From Marinobacter sp. F3R08 (GTDB lineage Bacteria; Pseudomonadota; Gammaproteobacteria; Pseudomonadales; Oleiphilaceae), in NCBI RefSeq assembly GCF_018860425.1, contig NZ_JAHKPI010000020.1:248001-312000 (forward strand): a stretch of DNA of 64,000 nucleotides, read 5' to 3'. Each line of letters begins with the position of its first letter. Within the stretch, counting starts at the first letter, position 1. Below are positions 34,558-43,897 of this stretch, piece by piece. The position numbers were made by a program, and so were the translations under genes. The notes below the pieces were generated by a model that was given only the letters and a program-made list of their open reading frames with translations, was not told the origin of the DNA and did not search any database.

Positions 34558-36114
34558 ATGGAGATTCAGCTTTACAACATCACCAAGCGGTTCGGGGAGG
34601 TCACGGCCAATGACGGCATCTCCCTGGACATCCGCGAGGGAGAAGTCATCGCGCTGCTCGGCGAAAACGGCGCCGGCAAGAGCACCCTGATGAAGATGCT
34701 GTTCGGGCTCTACACGCCGGACGAAGGCAGCATTCTTGTCAACGGTCGTGAAACTCTCATCGACTCCCCGCAGAAGGCCATGTCACTGGGCATCGGCATG
34801 GTGTTCCAGCAGTTCAATCTGGTACCGGCACTGTCGGTGCTGGACAACCTGTTACTGGCCTATCCCAGGCCACCCTTCTGGACGTTCCGCCGGCTGTTTG
34901 GCGAAGGCGCCTCTCAGCAGAACGTACTCGCCTACCTGGAGGAACTCGCGCCCGGCCTGGACCCCAATACCCTGGTACGCGATCTATCCGTGGGCCAGCG
35001 CCAACTGCTGGAACTGGTCAAGGTGCTGAATCTGAATGCCAAGGTTCTGATACTGGATGAACCAACGTCGGTTCTGCCACCACAGGAAGCGGAACGACTC
35101 TGGGGGCTGATCCGAAAAATGGCCGAAGCCGGAAGAAGTATTGTTCTGATCACCCACAAAATGCAGGACGTCATGGCCTGCGCCCACAGAGTGGTCGTGA
35201 TGCGTGCCGGCAAAATGGTACAGGCTCTGACCAGAGAGAACTGCAGTGAGGCCTCACTGGTCAGCCTGATGATGGGAGACAGCAGTCAACGCTCCGACAT
35301 CGACACACATCGGGACCCCGACCTCGCTGGCAAGCCGCCACGAATCAGTCTTCGTGGGCTCCATGCAAACCATGGCGTCCAGTCCATTGACAACATCAGC
35401 CTGGATATCGGGCCGGGAGAGATCCTTGGTATTGCCGGGGTTTCCGGTAACGGCCAGCATCTGCTGGCAGACGCGCTGGTTGGCCTGGTCCCGCTTTCCC
35501 GTGGCGAAGTCATTATTGATGGCGTGGTACTCCAGTCCGCCAGCCGTGCCCCGAAAACCTCTGACCGGGTTGCATACATACCTGAGCAACCGGCCGTGAA
35601 CGCGGTGGCCGGCGATCTGTCGTTGACCGTCAACGTGGCTCTGTCCCATTTCCGGCAACTGCGTTTCTTTCCTGCCTGGGGCCCGGAAGAGGAAAAAACC
35701 AGGGACATCATCCGCCGTTATCAGGTTCGTCCTGACAATCCGGCGCTGGGCGCCGGACAACTTTCCGGAGGCAACCTTCAGAAACTGGTGGTCGGGCGTG
35801 AACTGGAAGGCCCGAGGGATCTGATTGTCGCAGCTTACCCCACCATGGGACTGGACGCTGGTGCGGCCCATGACATTTATCAGGCTCTTTTCACAAAAGC
35901 CCGCGAGGGCGCAGCCGTGCTATGGATTTCAGAGGATCTCGATGACCTCATGTCCTACGCCCACCGGATTGCCGTACTTCAGGGCGGACGCATCTCGGGA
36001 CTGTTCAACCCGGACCAGTTCGATCGCCTCGACATCGGCCGGGCCATGACCGGAGAACACCTTCCCACCGCTGACCCGGCACCCGCTGAACCTCAAGCGA
36101 GAATTGCATCATGA
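34558..36114 (+). CDS. Nucleoside/nucleobase ABC importer ATPase (double NBD)
   Basis: 518 residues, two fused ABC domains. First NBD: LLGENGAGKST, LSVGQRQLLEL, LILDEPTSVLP. Second NBD: degenerate AGVSGNGQHL and canonical LSGGNLQKLV, with AYPTMGLD. A diverged paralog of the ATPases at 27463 and 53050. In this operon the ATPase comes first and the binding protein last, the reverse of the operon at 24947. ATGA overlap with the first permease. Confidence 0.93.
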   Translation: MEIQLYNITKRFGEVTANDGISLDIREGEVIALLGENGAGKSTLMKMLFGLYTPDEGSILVNGRETLIDSPQKAMSLGIGMVFQQFNLVPALSVLDNLLLAYPRPPFWTFRRLFGEGASQQNVLAYLEELAPGLDPNTLVRDLSVGQRQLLELVKVLNLNAKVLILDEPTSVLPPQEAERLWGLIRKMAEAGRSIVLITHKMQDVMACAHRVVVMRAGKMVQALTRENCSEASLVSLMMGDSSQRSDIDTHRDPDLAGKPPRISLRGLHANHGVQSIDNISLDIGPGEILGIAGVSGNGQHLLADALVGLVPLSRGEVIIDGVVLQSASRAPKTSDRVAYIPEQPAVNAVAGDLSLTVNVALSHFRQLRFFPAWGPEEEKTRDIIRRYQVRPDNPALGAGQLSGGNLQKLVVGRELEGPRDLIVAAYPTMGLDAGAAHDIYQALFTKAREGAAVLWISEDLDDLMSYAHRIAVLQGGRISGLFNPDQFDRLDIGRAMTGEHLPTADPAPAEPQARIAS

Positions 36115-37169
36115 CAATAACCACCCAACCGGCCGTCAGATTCGGGCTGCGGCTGCTAAGAGGCCCCACCGGCGCAGTGCTTATCATGGCGGCCACGTTT
36201 GTGCTGGCGGCACTGACGTTCTTTGCAATCAATGGCCGGGAATCCATATCCCTGTTTCAGGAAATGGTCATGGGGGCCTTCGGCGATGGCTATTCATTCA
36301 GTGAGACCCTGGTCAAGACCGCTCCCATCCTGCTGACGGCACTGGCCGTCGCATTGCCTGCCCGACTCGGTCTGATCAGTGTCGGCGGCGAGGGTCAGCT
36401 CTACCTTGGCGCCCTGTTCGGCACCGGCGCTGTGCTGGCCGCCGTTGACCAGCCCGGCTGGCTGCTGATGCCACTCATGCTGATGGGCGCCATGGCAGGC
36501 GGCGCCCTTTGGGGCGTCATTCCCGGATTGCTCAAGACCCGTCTTGGTGTCAACGAAACCATCTCAACCCTGCTACTGAACTACGTGGGCGTGTTACTGG
36601 TGAGTTTTGTAGTCCATGGTCCCTGGAAGAACCCGAATTCACTGGGCTGGCCGGCCACCATCGAGTTCCCGCAAGGCGCCATCCTGCCCCAGTTCTTTGA
36701 TACCCGGGTTCACATGGGACTGATATTCGGAGTGGTTGCGGCCATCATGCTTCACATTCTGGTGACCCGCAGTCGCTGGGGACTCGGTCTCCAGGTCAGT
36801 CGCAGCAATCCGCGCGTCGGCGCCACCGCCGGTATTTCCTATGAACGCAACGTGCTGATCGTGATGGCCATCGGCGGGCTGCTGGCCGGCCTCGCCGGTA
36901 TCGCCGAAGCCTCGGTGATCCAGAACCGCCTGCAGGACGGTCTTGCCAGCGGCTACGGCATGACGGGCTTCCTGGTTGCCTGGCTCGCCGGCCAGCACTT
37001 CCTTCGCATTATCCCGTTATCGGTGCTGATGGGTGGCCTTCTGGCGTCTGCCGACTCGCTCCAGTTGTACGCCCAGCTCCCCAAGGCCAGCGCCGATATT
37101 CTACAGGCGCTGCTGTTCATCATCGTGCTGGCTGTTGCCAGCCTGTGGCCCAATCGCCCCAAGGCCTGA
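36111..37169 (+). CDS. Nucleoside/nucleobase ABC importer permease (YufP type)
   Basis: 352 residues, BPD_transp_2 family, about ten hydrophobic segments. ALPARLGLISVGGEGQLYLGALF and TRLGVNETISTLLLNYVGV are the conserved coupling regions. Followed at 36 bases by the second permease. Confidence 0.92.
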   Translation: MTITTQPAVRFGLRLLRGPTGAVLIMAATFVLAALTFFAINGRESISLFQEMVMGAFGDGYSFSETLVKTAPILLTALAVALPARLGLISVGGEGQLYLGALFGTGAVLAAVDQPGWLLMPLMLMGAMAGGALWGVIPGLLKTRLGVNETISTLLLNYVGVLLVSFVVHGPWKNPNSLGWPATIEFPQGAILPQFFDTRVHMGLIFGVVAAIMLHILVTRSRWGLGLQVSRSNPRVGATAGISYERNVLIVMAIGGLLAGLAGIAEASVIQNRLQDGLASGYGMTGFLVAWLAGQHFLRIIPLSVLMGGLLASADSLQLYAQLPKASADILQALLFIIVLAVASLWPNRPKA

Positions 37170-37205
37170 TCGCGCCAGGCCCGACAGCTATTCAAAGGAC
37201 ACTGT

Positions 37206-38138
37206 ATGGAATCGTTTGTAACTGAACTGCTGACCCTGCTCTTTGCTGCCCTTCGAAGTGCCACCCCGGTACTGGCAGTCGTTCTGGGTGAAGCCATGAC
37301 TCAACGCAGCGGCGTTATCAACCTTGGGGTGGAAGGCCAGATGCTGCTGGGGGCGATGACCGGTTTCGCGGTGGCGTCCATAAGCGGCGATCCCTGGCTG
37401 GGCGTGCTCGCCGCATGCGGTGCGGGCATTGCCCTGTCGATGGTTCACGCCATTCTGGTGCTTGGCTGTCGGGCCAACCAGATTGCCAGCGGGGTAGCCG
37501 TTTTGATTCTCGGAGGTGGGCTCAGTGCCTACTACGGTATTCCTTTCGTGGGCAACAAGATCGACACCCTCGGCAACCTGAATCATACCTTCGTCAGCGA
37601 CATTCCGTTGCTGGGCCAGTTCCTGGGCCCCATAACACCTACTGTACTGATCACACTGCTGGCGATTCCGGCCATATCCATTTTCCTGTTCCGCACCCGC
37701 ACCGGGCTGCGCTGGCGTTCTACCGGCGAATCCCAGGAAATCACTCGCAATCTGGGCCACAGCCCGGTGCCCTACCAGTTAGCCGCCATTGCTTTCGGTG
37801 GGCTGATGTCAGGCTTTGCCGGTGCCGCGCTCGCTGTGGACTACACCGCCAACTGGGTAGAGGGCATGACCGCAGGCCGGGGGCTGGTGGCCGTCGGCCT
37901 GGTGATTGTTGCCCGCTGGAACCCCTGGTACGCATTGCCGGCAGCGCTGCTGTTCGGGGCCTCTGAAGCCCTGAATCTGAAGCTGCAGTCCTGGGGGGTG
38001 CCCATCTCGCCCTACCTTCTGGCAACGCTTCCCTATCTGATTCCCCTGAGCGTGCTGATGCTTAGCTACCGTGGCCTGCGGGCCAGTGGTGGCGGTATGC
38101 CGGCCGGTCTCAGGGTGGTATTCCAAAGTGCCCGATAA
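37206..38138 (+). CDS. Nucleoside/nucleobase ABC importer permease (YufQ type)
   Basis: 310 residues, BPD_transp_2 family. GEAMTQRSGVINLGVEGQMLLGA and MTAGRGLVAVGLVIVARW are the family segments. Forms the heterodimer with the preceding permease. The leader AAAGGA lies nine bases before the ATG. Confidence 0.92.
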   Translation: MESFVTELLTLLFAALRSATPVLAVVLGEAMTQRSGVINLGVEGQMLLGAMTGFAVASISGDPWLGVLAACGAGIALSMVHAILVLGCRANQIASGVAVLILGGGLSAYYGIPFVGNKIDTLGNLNHTFVSDIPLLGQFLGPITPTVLITLLAIPAISIFLFRTRTGLRWRSTGESQEITRNLGHSPVPYQLAAIAFGGLMSGFAGAALAVDYTANWVEGMTAGRGLVAVGLVIVARWNPWYALPAALLFGASEALNLKLQSWGVPISPYLLATLPYLIPLSVLMLSYRGLRASGGGMPAGLRVVFQSAR

Positions 38139-38170
38139 CCGACTTAAAAACCATTAAACGGAGAATGATT

Positions 38171-39232
38171 ATGAAAAAAGCGATCCGCACCCTGCTAGCC
38201 ACCTCAATCCTCGCAGTCAGTGTCCAGGCTGCTGCCGACACCAAAGTCGGCTTCATCTACGTTGGACCAAAATCTGACTATGGATACAACTACGCCCAGG
38301 ATCAGGGCCGTCTCTATCTGGAAGAACACATGGACGATGTGGAAACCGTCCATTTCGAAAACATTCCAGAGAATGCCGATGTTCAGCGTGTCATGGAGCG
38401 CATGGTTCGCTCCGGTGTTGAAGTGGTTTTCCCGACCAGCTACGGCTACCTTGATCATGCCCTGAAAGTAGCGGAGAAGTATCCTGAGGTACATTTCGCC
38501 CACTCCGGCGGCCTCAAGACGTCCGACAACCTGATGACCTACTTCGCCGAAATTGATCAGGCCATGTACCTGTCCGGTGTTGCCGCTGGCCTGACCACCA
38601 AAACCAATAAACTGGGCTTTATCGCAGCCCACCCGATCCCTCAGGTACTGCGTAACATCAATGCCTTTACCCGGGGTGCCCAGAGCGTGAACCCGGAGGT
38701 GACAACCTCGGTGATCTGGACCTCGAACTGGTCCGACCCCACCAAAGAAGCCGAAGCCGCAGAAGCGCTGATCAGCGACGGCGCTGACGTACTGACCGGT
38801 CACGTTGACTCGCCCATCAACTACGTGCAGGTTGCTGAGCGCCGTGGCGTTTACTCCGTGGGCTATCACGCCGATGCCAGCCAGTTTGCACCAGAAGGCT
38901 GGCTGGTGGGTGCGGTCTGGAACTGGGGCCCGATGATGGTGGACATCGTCAAATCGGCAGAAGACGGCACCTGGAAATCCGAGCACCTGCGTGGCGACCT
39001 CCTGACTGGCGCAGCCAAACTCAGCGATTTCGGCAGCGCAGTAAGCGATGAGGATCAGCAAACGGTACTGGACCGCCAGGAAGCCATTATGAACGAAGAG
39101 TTCCAGGTCTGGGCTGGCCCGGTTATCGCTCAGGATGGCACGGTGCTGGTTGAAGAAGGTGACGTCATGACCCTGGAAGAAACCGAGAAGATGGACTTCC
39201 TCGTAAACGGCGTGAAAGGTCGTCTGAAGTGA
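38171..39232 (+). CDS. BMP/PnrA-family nucleoside or nucleobase binding protein
   Basis: 353 residues from the ATG at 38171, with GGAG seven bases upstream; the ATG at 38165 would be too close. Signal peptide about 1-22 (cleavage near AAA-DT), no lipobox. BMP fold: KVGFIYVGPKSDYGYNYAQDQG, GVEVVFPTSYGYLDHALK, and the WSDPTKEAEAAEALISDGADV segment shared with the paralog at 26378. The ligand probably differs between the two. GTGA overlap with the following cysteine hydrolase. Confidence 0.9.
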   Translation: MKKAIRTLLATSILAVSVQAAADTKVGFIYVGPKSDYGYNYAQDQGRLYLEEHMDDVETVHFENIPENADVQRVMERMVRSGVEVVFPTSYGYLDHALKVAEKYPEVHFAHSGGLKTSDNLMTYFAEIDQAMYLSGVAAGLTTKTNKLGFIAAHPIPQVLRNINAFTRGAQSVNPEVTTSVIWTSNWSDPTKEAEAAEALISDGADVLTGHVDSPINYVQVAERRGVYSVGYHADASQFAPEGWLVGAVWNWGPMMVDIVKSAEDGTWKSEHLRGDLLTGAAKLSDFGSAVSDEDQQTVLDRQEAIMNEEFQVWAGPVIAQDGTVLVEEGDVMTLEETEKMDFLVNGVKGRLK

Positions 39233-39948
39233 CCACGCCCCACCCTGTCACGGTTCCCGATGCACAGCCCTACGCGTGGCCCTGCATCGCGCCGGTGGCC
39301 CCCCACCGGCTGGCCCTGGTGATTATCGACATGCAGAAGGACTTCTGCGCCCCGGGAGGGTACATCGACTCCCAGGGCGTCGATCTGACCCCCGCCCGGG
39401 CCACCATCGAACCAATCCAGCGGGTACTGGCAGCGTTCCGCGCGCTGCCAGGCGCCCTGGTCATTCACACCCGTGAAGGTCACCGGCCGCAGCTGGCAGA
39501 CCTTCCCGTCAACAAGCAGTGGCGCAGCGAACAGGTCTGCCCCGGCATCGGCAATGCCGGCCCACTGGGCCGGATTCTGGTGCGCGGCGAACCCGGCTGG
39601 GAAATCATTCCGGAACTTGCTCCAACGCCGGATGAGATCGTAATCGATAAACCCGGCAAGGGCGCCTTCTACGCCACCGACCTGGATCACGTACTGCGGC
39701 TTCAGGGGATCACCCACCTGGTGTTTGCAGGCCTGACCACCGATGTGTGTGTGCACACCACCGTCCGTGACGCCAATGACCGGGGGCTGGAAACACTGAT
39801 CCTGAGAGACTGCACGGCCGCCACAGAAACCCGCCACCGGGATGCCATTTTCAGCATGACCGAAATGCAAGGCGGAATGTTCGGTGCCACGGCGACATCA
39901 GAGCAGCTTCTCACCGCCCTGGCCCTATCAAACACGCTTCCGGAGTAA
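39229..39948 (+). CDS. Biuret/triuret-hydrolase-like cysteine hydrolase (copy 1)
   Basis: 239 residues from a GTG overlapping the previous stop. Isochorismatase-like fold with catalytic Asp in IIDMQKDFCAPGGYID, Lys in IDKPGKGAF and Cys in [38 protein letters not shown] and MQGGMFGA are shared with the next gene and with the biuret-hydrolase (BiuH) group. It keeps the catalytic set but differs at substrate-near positions (FCAPGG for FCGKGG). A triuret hydrolase working ahead of BiuH is an attractive role, because triuret forms by oxidation of urate; this is inference. Confidence 0.82.
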   Translation: MTTPHPVTVPDAQPYAWPCIAPVAPHRLALVIIDMQKDFCAPGGYIDSQGVDLTPARATIEPIQRVLAAFRALPGALVIHTREGHRPQLADLPVNKQWRSEQVCPGIGNAGPLGRILVRGEPGWEIIPELAPTPDEIVIDKPGKGAFYATDLDHVLRLQGITHLVFAGLTTDVCVHTTVRDANDRGLETLILRDCTAATETRHRDAIFSMTEMQGGMFGATATSEQLLTALALSNTLPE

Positions 39949-39954
39949 CCTGCG

Positions 39955-40656
39955 ATGACTGCAACCCTGAACTCTCGCCCCTATGTCTGGCCCTACGACA
40001 ACAACCTGACGAGACACAATACAGCCCTGATCATCATCGATATGCAAACCGACTTCTGTGGTAAGGGTGGCTATGTCGACACAATGGGCTATGACCTTTC
40101 GCTGACACGCGCCCCCATTGAACCGATCGGCCGGCTACTGGCCCGATTCCGGCAACTGGGAATGCCGGTGATTCACACCCGCGAAGGACATCGCCCTGAT
40201 CTCAGCGACCTGCCCGAAAACAAACGCTGGCGCTCCCGGCAGATTGGCGCAGGTATCGGTGACCCGGGACCTTGCGGACGCATACTGGTCCGGGGTGAGC
40301 CGGGCTGGGACATCATTCCGGAACTGGCACCAGAATCCGGAGAACCGATCATCGACAAGCCTGGCAAAGGCTCATTCTATGCCACCGACCTGGAGCTGAT
40401 ACTCCGGACCCGCGGCATCAGAAATCTGGTACTTACGGGCATTACCACCGATGTCTGCGTGCACACCACCATGCGCGACGCCAATGATCGGGGTCTGGAG
40501 TGCGTGCTGGTTGAAGACTGCTGTGGCGCCACCGACCAGGCAAACCATGACCATGCCATCAAGATGATTCAGATGCAGGGTGGCGTGTTTGGAGCGGTCA
40601 CCGATTCCCAAAGCCTGATACAACGGCTCGAGTCTCTTTCCGAGCTACCCTCATAA
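39955..40656 (+). CDS. biuH: Biuret hydrolase-like cysteine hydrolase (copy 2)
   Basis: 233 residues. [85 protein letters not shown] and EDCCGATD follow the biuret amidohydrolase pattern almost throughout; catalytic Asp, Lys and Cys are intact. The reaction would be biuret to allophanate plus ammonia. An allophanate hydrolase is not encoded in the window. Six bases after copy 1, from which it clearly arose by duplication with strong divergence. Confidence 0.82.
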   Translation: MTATLNSRPYVWPYDNNLTRHNTALIIIDMQTDFCGKGGYVDTMGYDLSLTRAPIEPIGRLLARFRQLGMPVIHTREGHRPDLSDLPENKRWRSRQIGAGIGDPGPCGRILVRGEPGWDIIPELAPESGEPIIDKPGKGSFYATDLELILRTRGIRNLVLTGITTDVCVHTTMRDANDRGLECVLVEDCCGATDQANHDHAIKMIQMQGGVFGAVTDSQSLIQRLESLSELPS

Positions 40657-40672
40657 CCTACGGAGTTCAGCA

Positions 40673-41065
40673 ATGACCGACATGACCATTAACGCCCCAG
40701 ACATTGTAGCCGCCGTCACAGACGCCTTTGAGACTTATGAAAAAGCGCTTCTGGATAATGATCTTGACGTTCTCGACAGCTACTTCTGGACATCCGAATT
40801 CACCATTCGCTTCGGAGTGGCAGAAAATCTCTATGGCGCTGAAGCCATCCAGGCTTATCGCCGGCTCTGCCAGCCGGTAGGTCCGGGGCGCACCCTCCAT
40901 GGCACATTGGTGACGACCTTCGGTGACTCTTTTGCGACCGTCAGCACGCAGTTCAGCGATGGCCAAACAGACGATCAGGGCCGACAGATGCAAACCTGGG
41001 CACGGTTCCCGGATGGCTGGAAGGTTGTCGCTGCCCACGTCAGCGTGATGCGGACAGCGTCCTGA
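40673..41065 (+). CDS. AtzH-like (DUF3225, NTF2/SnoaL fold) protein
   Basis: 130 residues. VTDAFETYEKALLDNDLDVLDSYFW, VAENLYGAEAIQAYRR and TWARFPDGWKVVAAHVS are the signature of the small AtzH/DUF3225 family, which accompanies amidases of cyanuric-acid, biuret and carboxybiuret breakdown. The precise role in this family is an accessory or decarboxylating one. Third hydrolytic gene after the importer, 16 bases after the biuH-like gene, which supports ureide chemistry here. Its stop codon abuts with no gap the stop codon of the convergent 2OG-4 gene. Confidence 0.85.
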   Translation: MTDMTINAPDIVAAVTDAFETYEKALLDNDLDVLDSYFWTSEFTIRFGVAENLYGAEAIQAYRRLCQPVGPGRTLHGTLVTTFGDSFATVSTQFSDGQTDDQGRQMQTWARFPDGWKVVAAHVSVMRTAS

Positions 41066-42013
41066 TCACTCCGGTTCCCGGTGCTCGTAGGTTGCGTTCA
41101 ACCGTGACGCAAGATAATCCGCACAGGTAATCGGCTGATACTTGGGCGCCTGGTCCGGTACGACATCCCGGGGATCCACAACGGAGTCCGGGTTTACTTC
41201 CAGGAAGTACGCGATAGAGTACCGCTCCTGCGCAGGCGGCCTGACCCGGTGCGGGGTGGAGACATAAACGTCGTTGCTCCAGCGCATCAGACAATCACCG
41301 ATGTTACAGACAAAGGCTCCCGGCACGTGGGGGGCCTGAATCCACTCGCCCTGTCGGTTCAGCACTTCCAGCCCGGCCACCTTGTCCGTCGCCAAAATGG
41401 TGATGTTGCCGTAGTCACTGTGGGTTCCGGCACCACCGTCTTCCCGGGTGTTGGTATCGGCGCTCGGTGGATAGTGCAGCATGCGCAGGGTGGCAATCGG
41501 CGATGACAGATGCCGGGCAAAAAACTCTTCATCCAGCCCCAGATCCATACTGAAACCACGATGAATGGTTCTTCCCAGCTCCAGGCAGTGGTTGAAATAG
41601 TCCAGTGCACGCTGACGCCAGCCGTCGATCGGGGGCCAGAAGTTGACGCCGCGAAACGGTTTTCCTGCCACGACATCCGGGTGATCCTCCGGAAAATCCG
41701 TTCCGATATTGAAGGCTTCCTTCATATCCGCACCAGACTCCGGATTCAGCTTCTCATCCGCCATCGCCACGTATCCGCGGTTGTGGGGTGAGCGCTTGAT
41801 CGACAGCACTTCTTTATCGGCGATCGGCAGCGCAAAGAGCTCCTTTGCCAGGGTAAACGCATCCTCGCAGACCGCCTGTGGGATTCCGTGATCCGTAGCG
41901 TAGAAAAAGCCGACTTCCCGGCAGGCCCGCCCCAGCTCAGCGGCGGTGGCCCGACGCTGAGCCGGGTCGTCGCTGCGCAGGCCGGCCAGGGAAATAATGG
42001 GTAATGCAGACAT
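41066..42013 (-). CDS. 2-oxoglutarate/Fe(II) dioxygenase, isopenicillin-N-synthase-like (2OG-4)
   Basis: 315 residues from the ATG at 42013 with AGGAG eight bases upstream; the much longer open frame to 42214 runs into the amidohydrolase gene. Iron ligands His198-x-Asp200 (HSD, where the others have HTD) and His255; 2OG-binding Arg264-x-Ser266. Last gene of a long minus-strand operon, 25 bases after a COG0402 amidohydrolase gene and downstream of a molybdenum hydroxylase. These three could act on one heterocycle. Substrate unknown. Confidence 0.92.
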   Translation of the reverse strand: MSALPIISLAGLRSDDPAQRRATAAELGRACREVGFFYATDHGIPQAVCEDAFTLAKELFALPIADKEVLSIKRSPHNRGYVAMADEKLNPESGADMKEAFNIGTDFPEDHPDVVAGKPFRGVNFWPPIDGWRQRALDYFNHCLELGRTIHRGFSMDLGLDEEFFARHLSSPIATLRMLHYPPSADTNTREDGGAGTHSDYGNITILATDKVAGLEVLNRQGEWIQAPHVPGAFVCNIGDCLMRWSNDVYVSTPHRVRPPAQERYSIAYFLEVNPDSVVDPRDVVPDQAPKYQPITCADYLASRLNATYEHREPE

Positions 42014-42038
42014 CGTGATCTCCTGAATATGCTCGCTG

Positions 42039-43385
42039 TCAGACCATGGACATTCGTGTGTGGGCCAGTTTCCGACAGGCCTCATGCAGCGCAAGACCCT
42101 GCCGCTGGGCATCGGCAATGACCGCCTGCTGGCTGACTCGCACCGCTTCACCACGGCGAAGCAATTGCCGCCCGTCCACCCAGACACCGGACACATTGCC
42201 CGGACCGGCCGCAAACACCAGGTTCCAGAGCAGGTTTCCTCCCTGCTCGTTCACCGACACCGGTGCCATATTGGCGCCCCCCAGATCCAGCAACAGCAAA
42301 TCGGCTTTCTTGCCCACTTCAAGGGAGCCGATTTCCCGATCCAGGCCCAGTGCCCTGGCTCCGTTGATCGTTGCCATTCTCAGAATCTGCTCGGCAGGAA
42401 GTACCGTGGCATCCAGCCGCGTTGCCTTCTGAATCAGGGAGGCAAACTTCATTTCCTCAAACAGGCTGAGGCTGTTGTTACAGACCGGCCCATCGGTACC
42501 CAGGCCCACGGTGACACCTGCCGCCAGCATTTCCGGCACACGGGCCACACCGCTGGCCAGTTTGGCGTTGCTTACCGGACAGTGAGCGATGCTGGTGCCG
42601 GTATCCGCCACCCGTGCAATCTCCTCATCATTGAGCCACACACAGTGGGCCAGCAGGGTCCGCTCCCCAAGAATGCCGTAGTGATCCAGCATTGCCAGAG
42701 ATCGACGTCCAAACTCGGCCGTGACTGCCTGCTCTTCTTCCTTCTGCTCACTGCAGTGGGTATGGATGCCCACGCCATACTCACGACTTAATCGGGCGGC
42801 GTCCCGGTAGGCATCTTCCGTGCAGTAAAACAGATGTTCCAGCCCCATCCAGACACGAATGCGGCCATTCTGACTTTCATGGTGAGACCGGATCAGTTGC
42901 CGGTTCTCGTCCCGGGTCGAGAAGAAGTCCTTGCCAGGTCTGTCAGCCACGTAAGGTGCCAGCTGCACCCGCAGCCCCAGATCCGCCGCCGCATCCGCGC
43001 AGCGATCCATGTACCGGAACATATCCATCACGCAGGTAATGCCGGACTGCAGGGCCTCGAGGTAGCAGAGGCGGGCGGAATGGTAAGCGTACTCCTCGGT
43101 CATGGCCCGGTGCTCCAGTTGATACCAGGGCAACCACTCCATCAGAGGCATGTTTTCAGTTACTCCACGCATCAGGCTGGAGTGGGAATGACAGTCGATC
43201 AGACCAGGCAGCAAGGCATGGCCGCCGGCATCAATCACCTCTACGCCTTCCGGGATGGTCACTTCCCTGAACTCGCCGACCTGGCGGATCACACCGTCTT
43301 CGACCACCAGCGCACCATCTGCAATCACCCGATTGTCCGGGTCAACAGTGAAGATCGCGGCATGACAGATTGCAAAACTGGACAT
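42039..43385 (-). CDS. COG0402 amidohydrolase (aminated heterocycle deaminase)
   Basis: 448 residues. Amidohydrolase metal ligands are His66-x-His68 (DCHSH), His210 (HTHCSE), His247 (AHCV) and Asp298 (GTDGP), all intact. It belongs to the SAH/MTA-deaminase, TrzN/AtzB-like and pterin/isoguanine-deaminase side of COG0402, distinct from the 8-oxoguanine deaminase-like protein at 18082 and from GuaD. Placed nine bases after a three-subunit molybdenum hydroxylase gene set, it may deaminate the hydroxylated product, as seen with isoxanthopterin-type deaminases. Substrate not assigned. Confidence 0.85.
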   Translation of the reverse strand: MSSFAICHAAIFTVDPDNRVIADGALVVEDGVIRQVGEFREVTIPEGVEVIDAGGHALLPGLIDCHSHSSLMRGVTENMPLMEWLPWYQLEHRAMTEEYAYHSARLCYLEALQSGITCVMDMFRYMDRCADAAADLGLRVQLAPYVADRPGKDFFSTRDENRQLIRSHHESQNGRIRVWMGLEHLFYCTEDAYRDAARLSREYGVGIHTHCSEQKEEEQAVTAEFGRRSLAMLDHYGILGERTLLAHCVWLNDEEIARVADTGTSIAHCPVSNAKLASGVARVPEMLAAGVTVGLGTDGPVCNNSLSLFEEMKFASLIQKATRLDATVLPAEQILRMATINGARALGLDREIGSLEVGKKADLLLLDLGGANMAPVSVNEQGGNLLWNLVFAAGPGNVSGVWVDGRQLLRRGEAVRVSQQAVIADAQRQGLALHEACRKLAHTRMSMV

Positions 43386-43393
43386 AGCACCCC

Positions 43394-43897
43394 CTAGGTT
43401 TCAGAACTCGCCTCTGTAAGCACAGCAATGGCACGTTTCAGACCACCGTATCCGGTGCATCGGCACAGGTTGCCGGTCACGGCCTCTTCAAGATCAACAA
43501 CATCGCCGTTCTGCTGCTGACGCAAACCTGAAACCAGCGACACCGCGATACCCGGCGTACAATAGCCACACTGCAACGCGCTTTCGGTCGCCAGGGCGTC
43601 TCTTACCTGGACGAAATCCGGGTCTTCGGCCAAACCTTCAACTGTTTCCACCGTGCCTCCCGAGACCTGCCAGGCCATCACCAGACACCCGGGAACAGCC
43701 TGACCGTTCAATAACACCGTGCAGGCCCCGCACCTGCCGATACGACATCCGGCACGGGCAGAGGTGATCCGCCCGGAGCCCCTCAGAATGTCCAGCAACG
43801 TCGTTGCCGGCGATACCCACTGTGAAATAACGTCGCCGTTCAGTTCAAACGTCACTTGCTCCGGCGCGCAGGGTTCCGGCTGAGTATGTCGGGTCAT
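43394..43897 (-). CDS. Molybdenum hydroxylase 2Fe-2S subunit
   Basis: 167 residues from the ATG at 43897 (ATGA overlap with the large-subunit stop). Plant-type ferredoxin cluster Cys in GCRIGRCGACTVLLNGQAVPGC and the C-terminal helical cluster Cys in CGYCTPG and NLCRCTGY are complete: two [2Fe-2S] centres. It moves electrons from the molybdenum centre to FAD. Third gene of a large/FAD/FeS set that is separate from the XdhAB fusion-type dehydrogenase at 54824. Confidence 0.92.
   Translation of the reverse strand: MTRHTQPEPCAPEQVTFELNGDVISQWVSPATTLLDILRGSGRITSARAGCRIGRCGACTVLLNGQAVPGCLVMAWQVSGGTVETVEGLAEDPDFVQVRDALATESALQCGYCTPGIAVSLVSGLRQQQNGDVVDLEEAVTGNLCRCTGYGGLKRAIAVLTEASSET

Noticed and set aside
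41066..42214. Longer version of 2OG-4 starting at 42214
   Set aside because: The extra 67 residues read through the end of the amidohydrolase gene in another frame and match nothing in the family; the ATG at 42013 has a good AGGAG.
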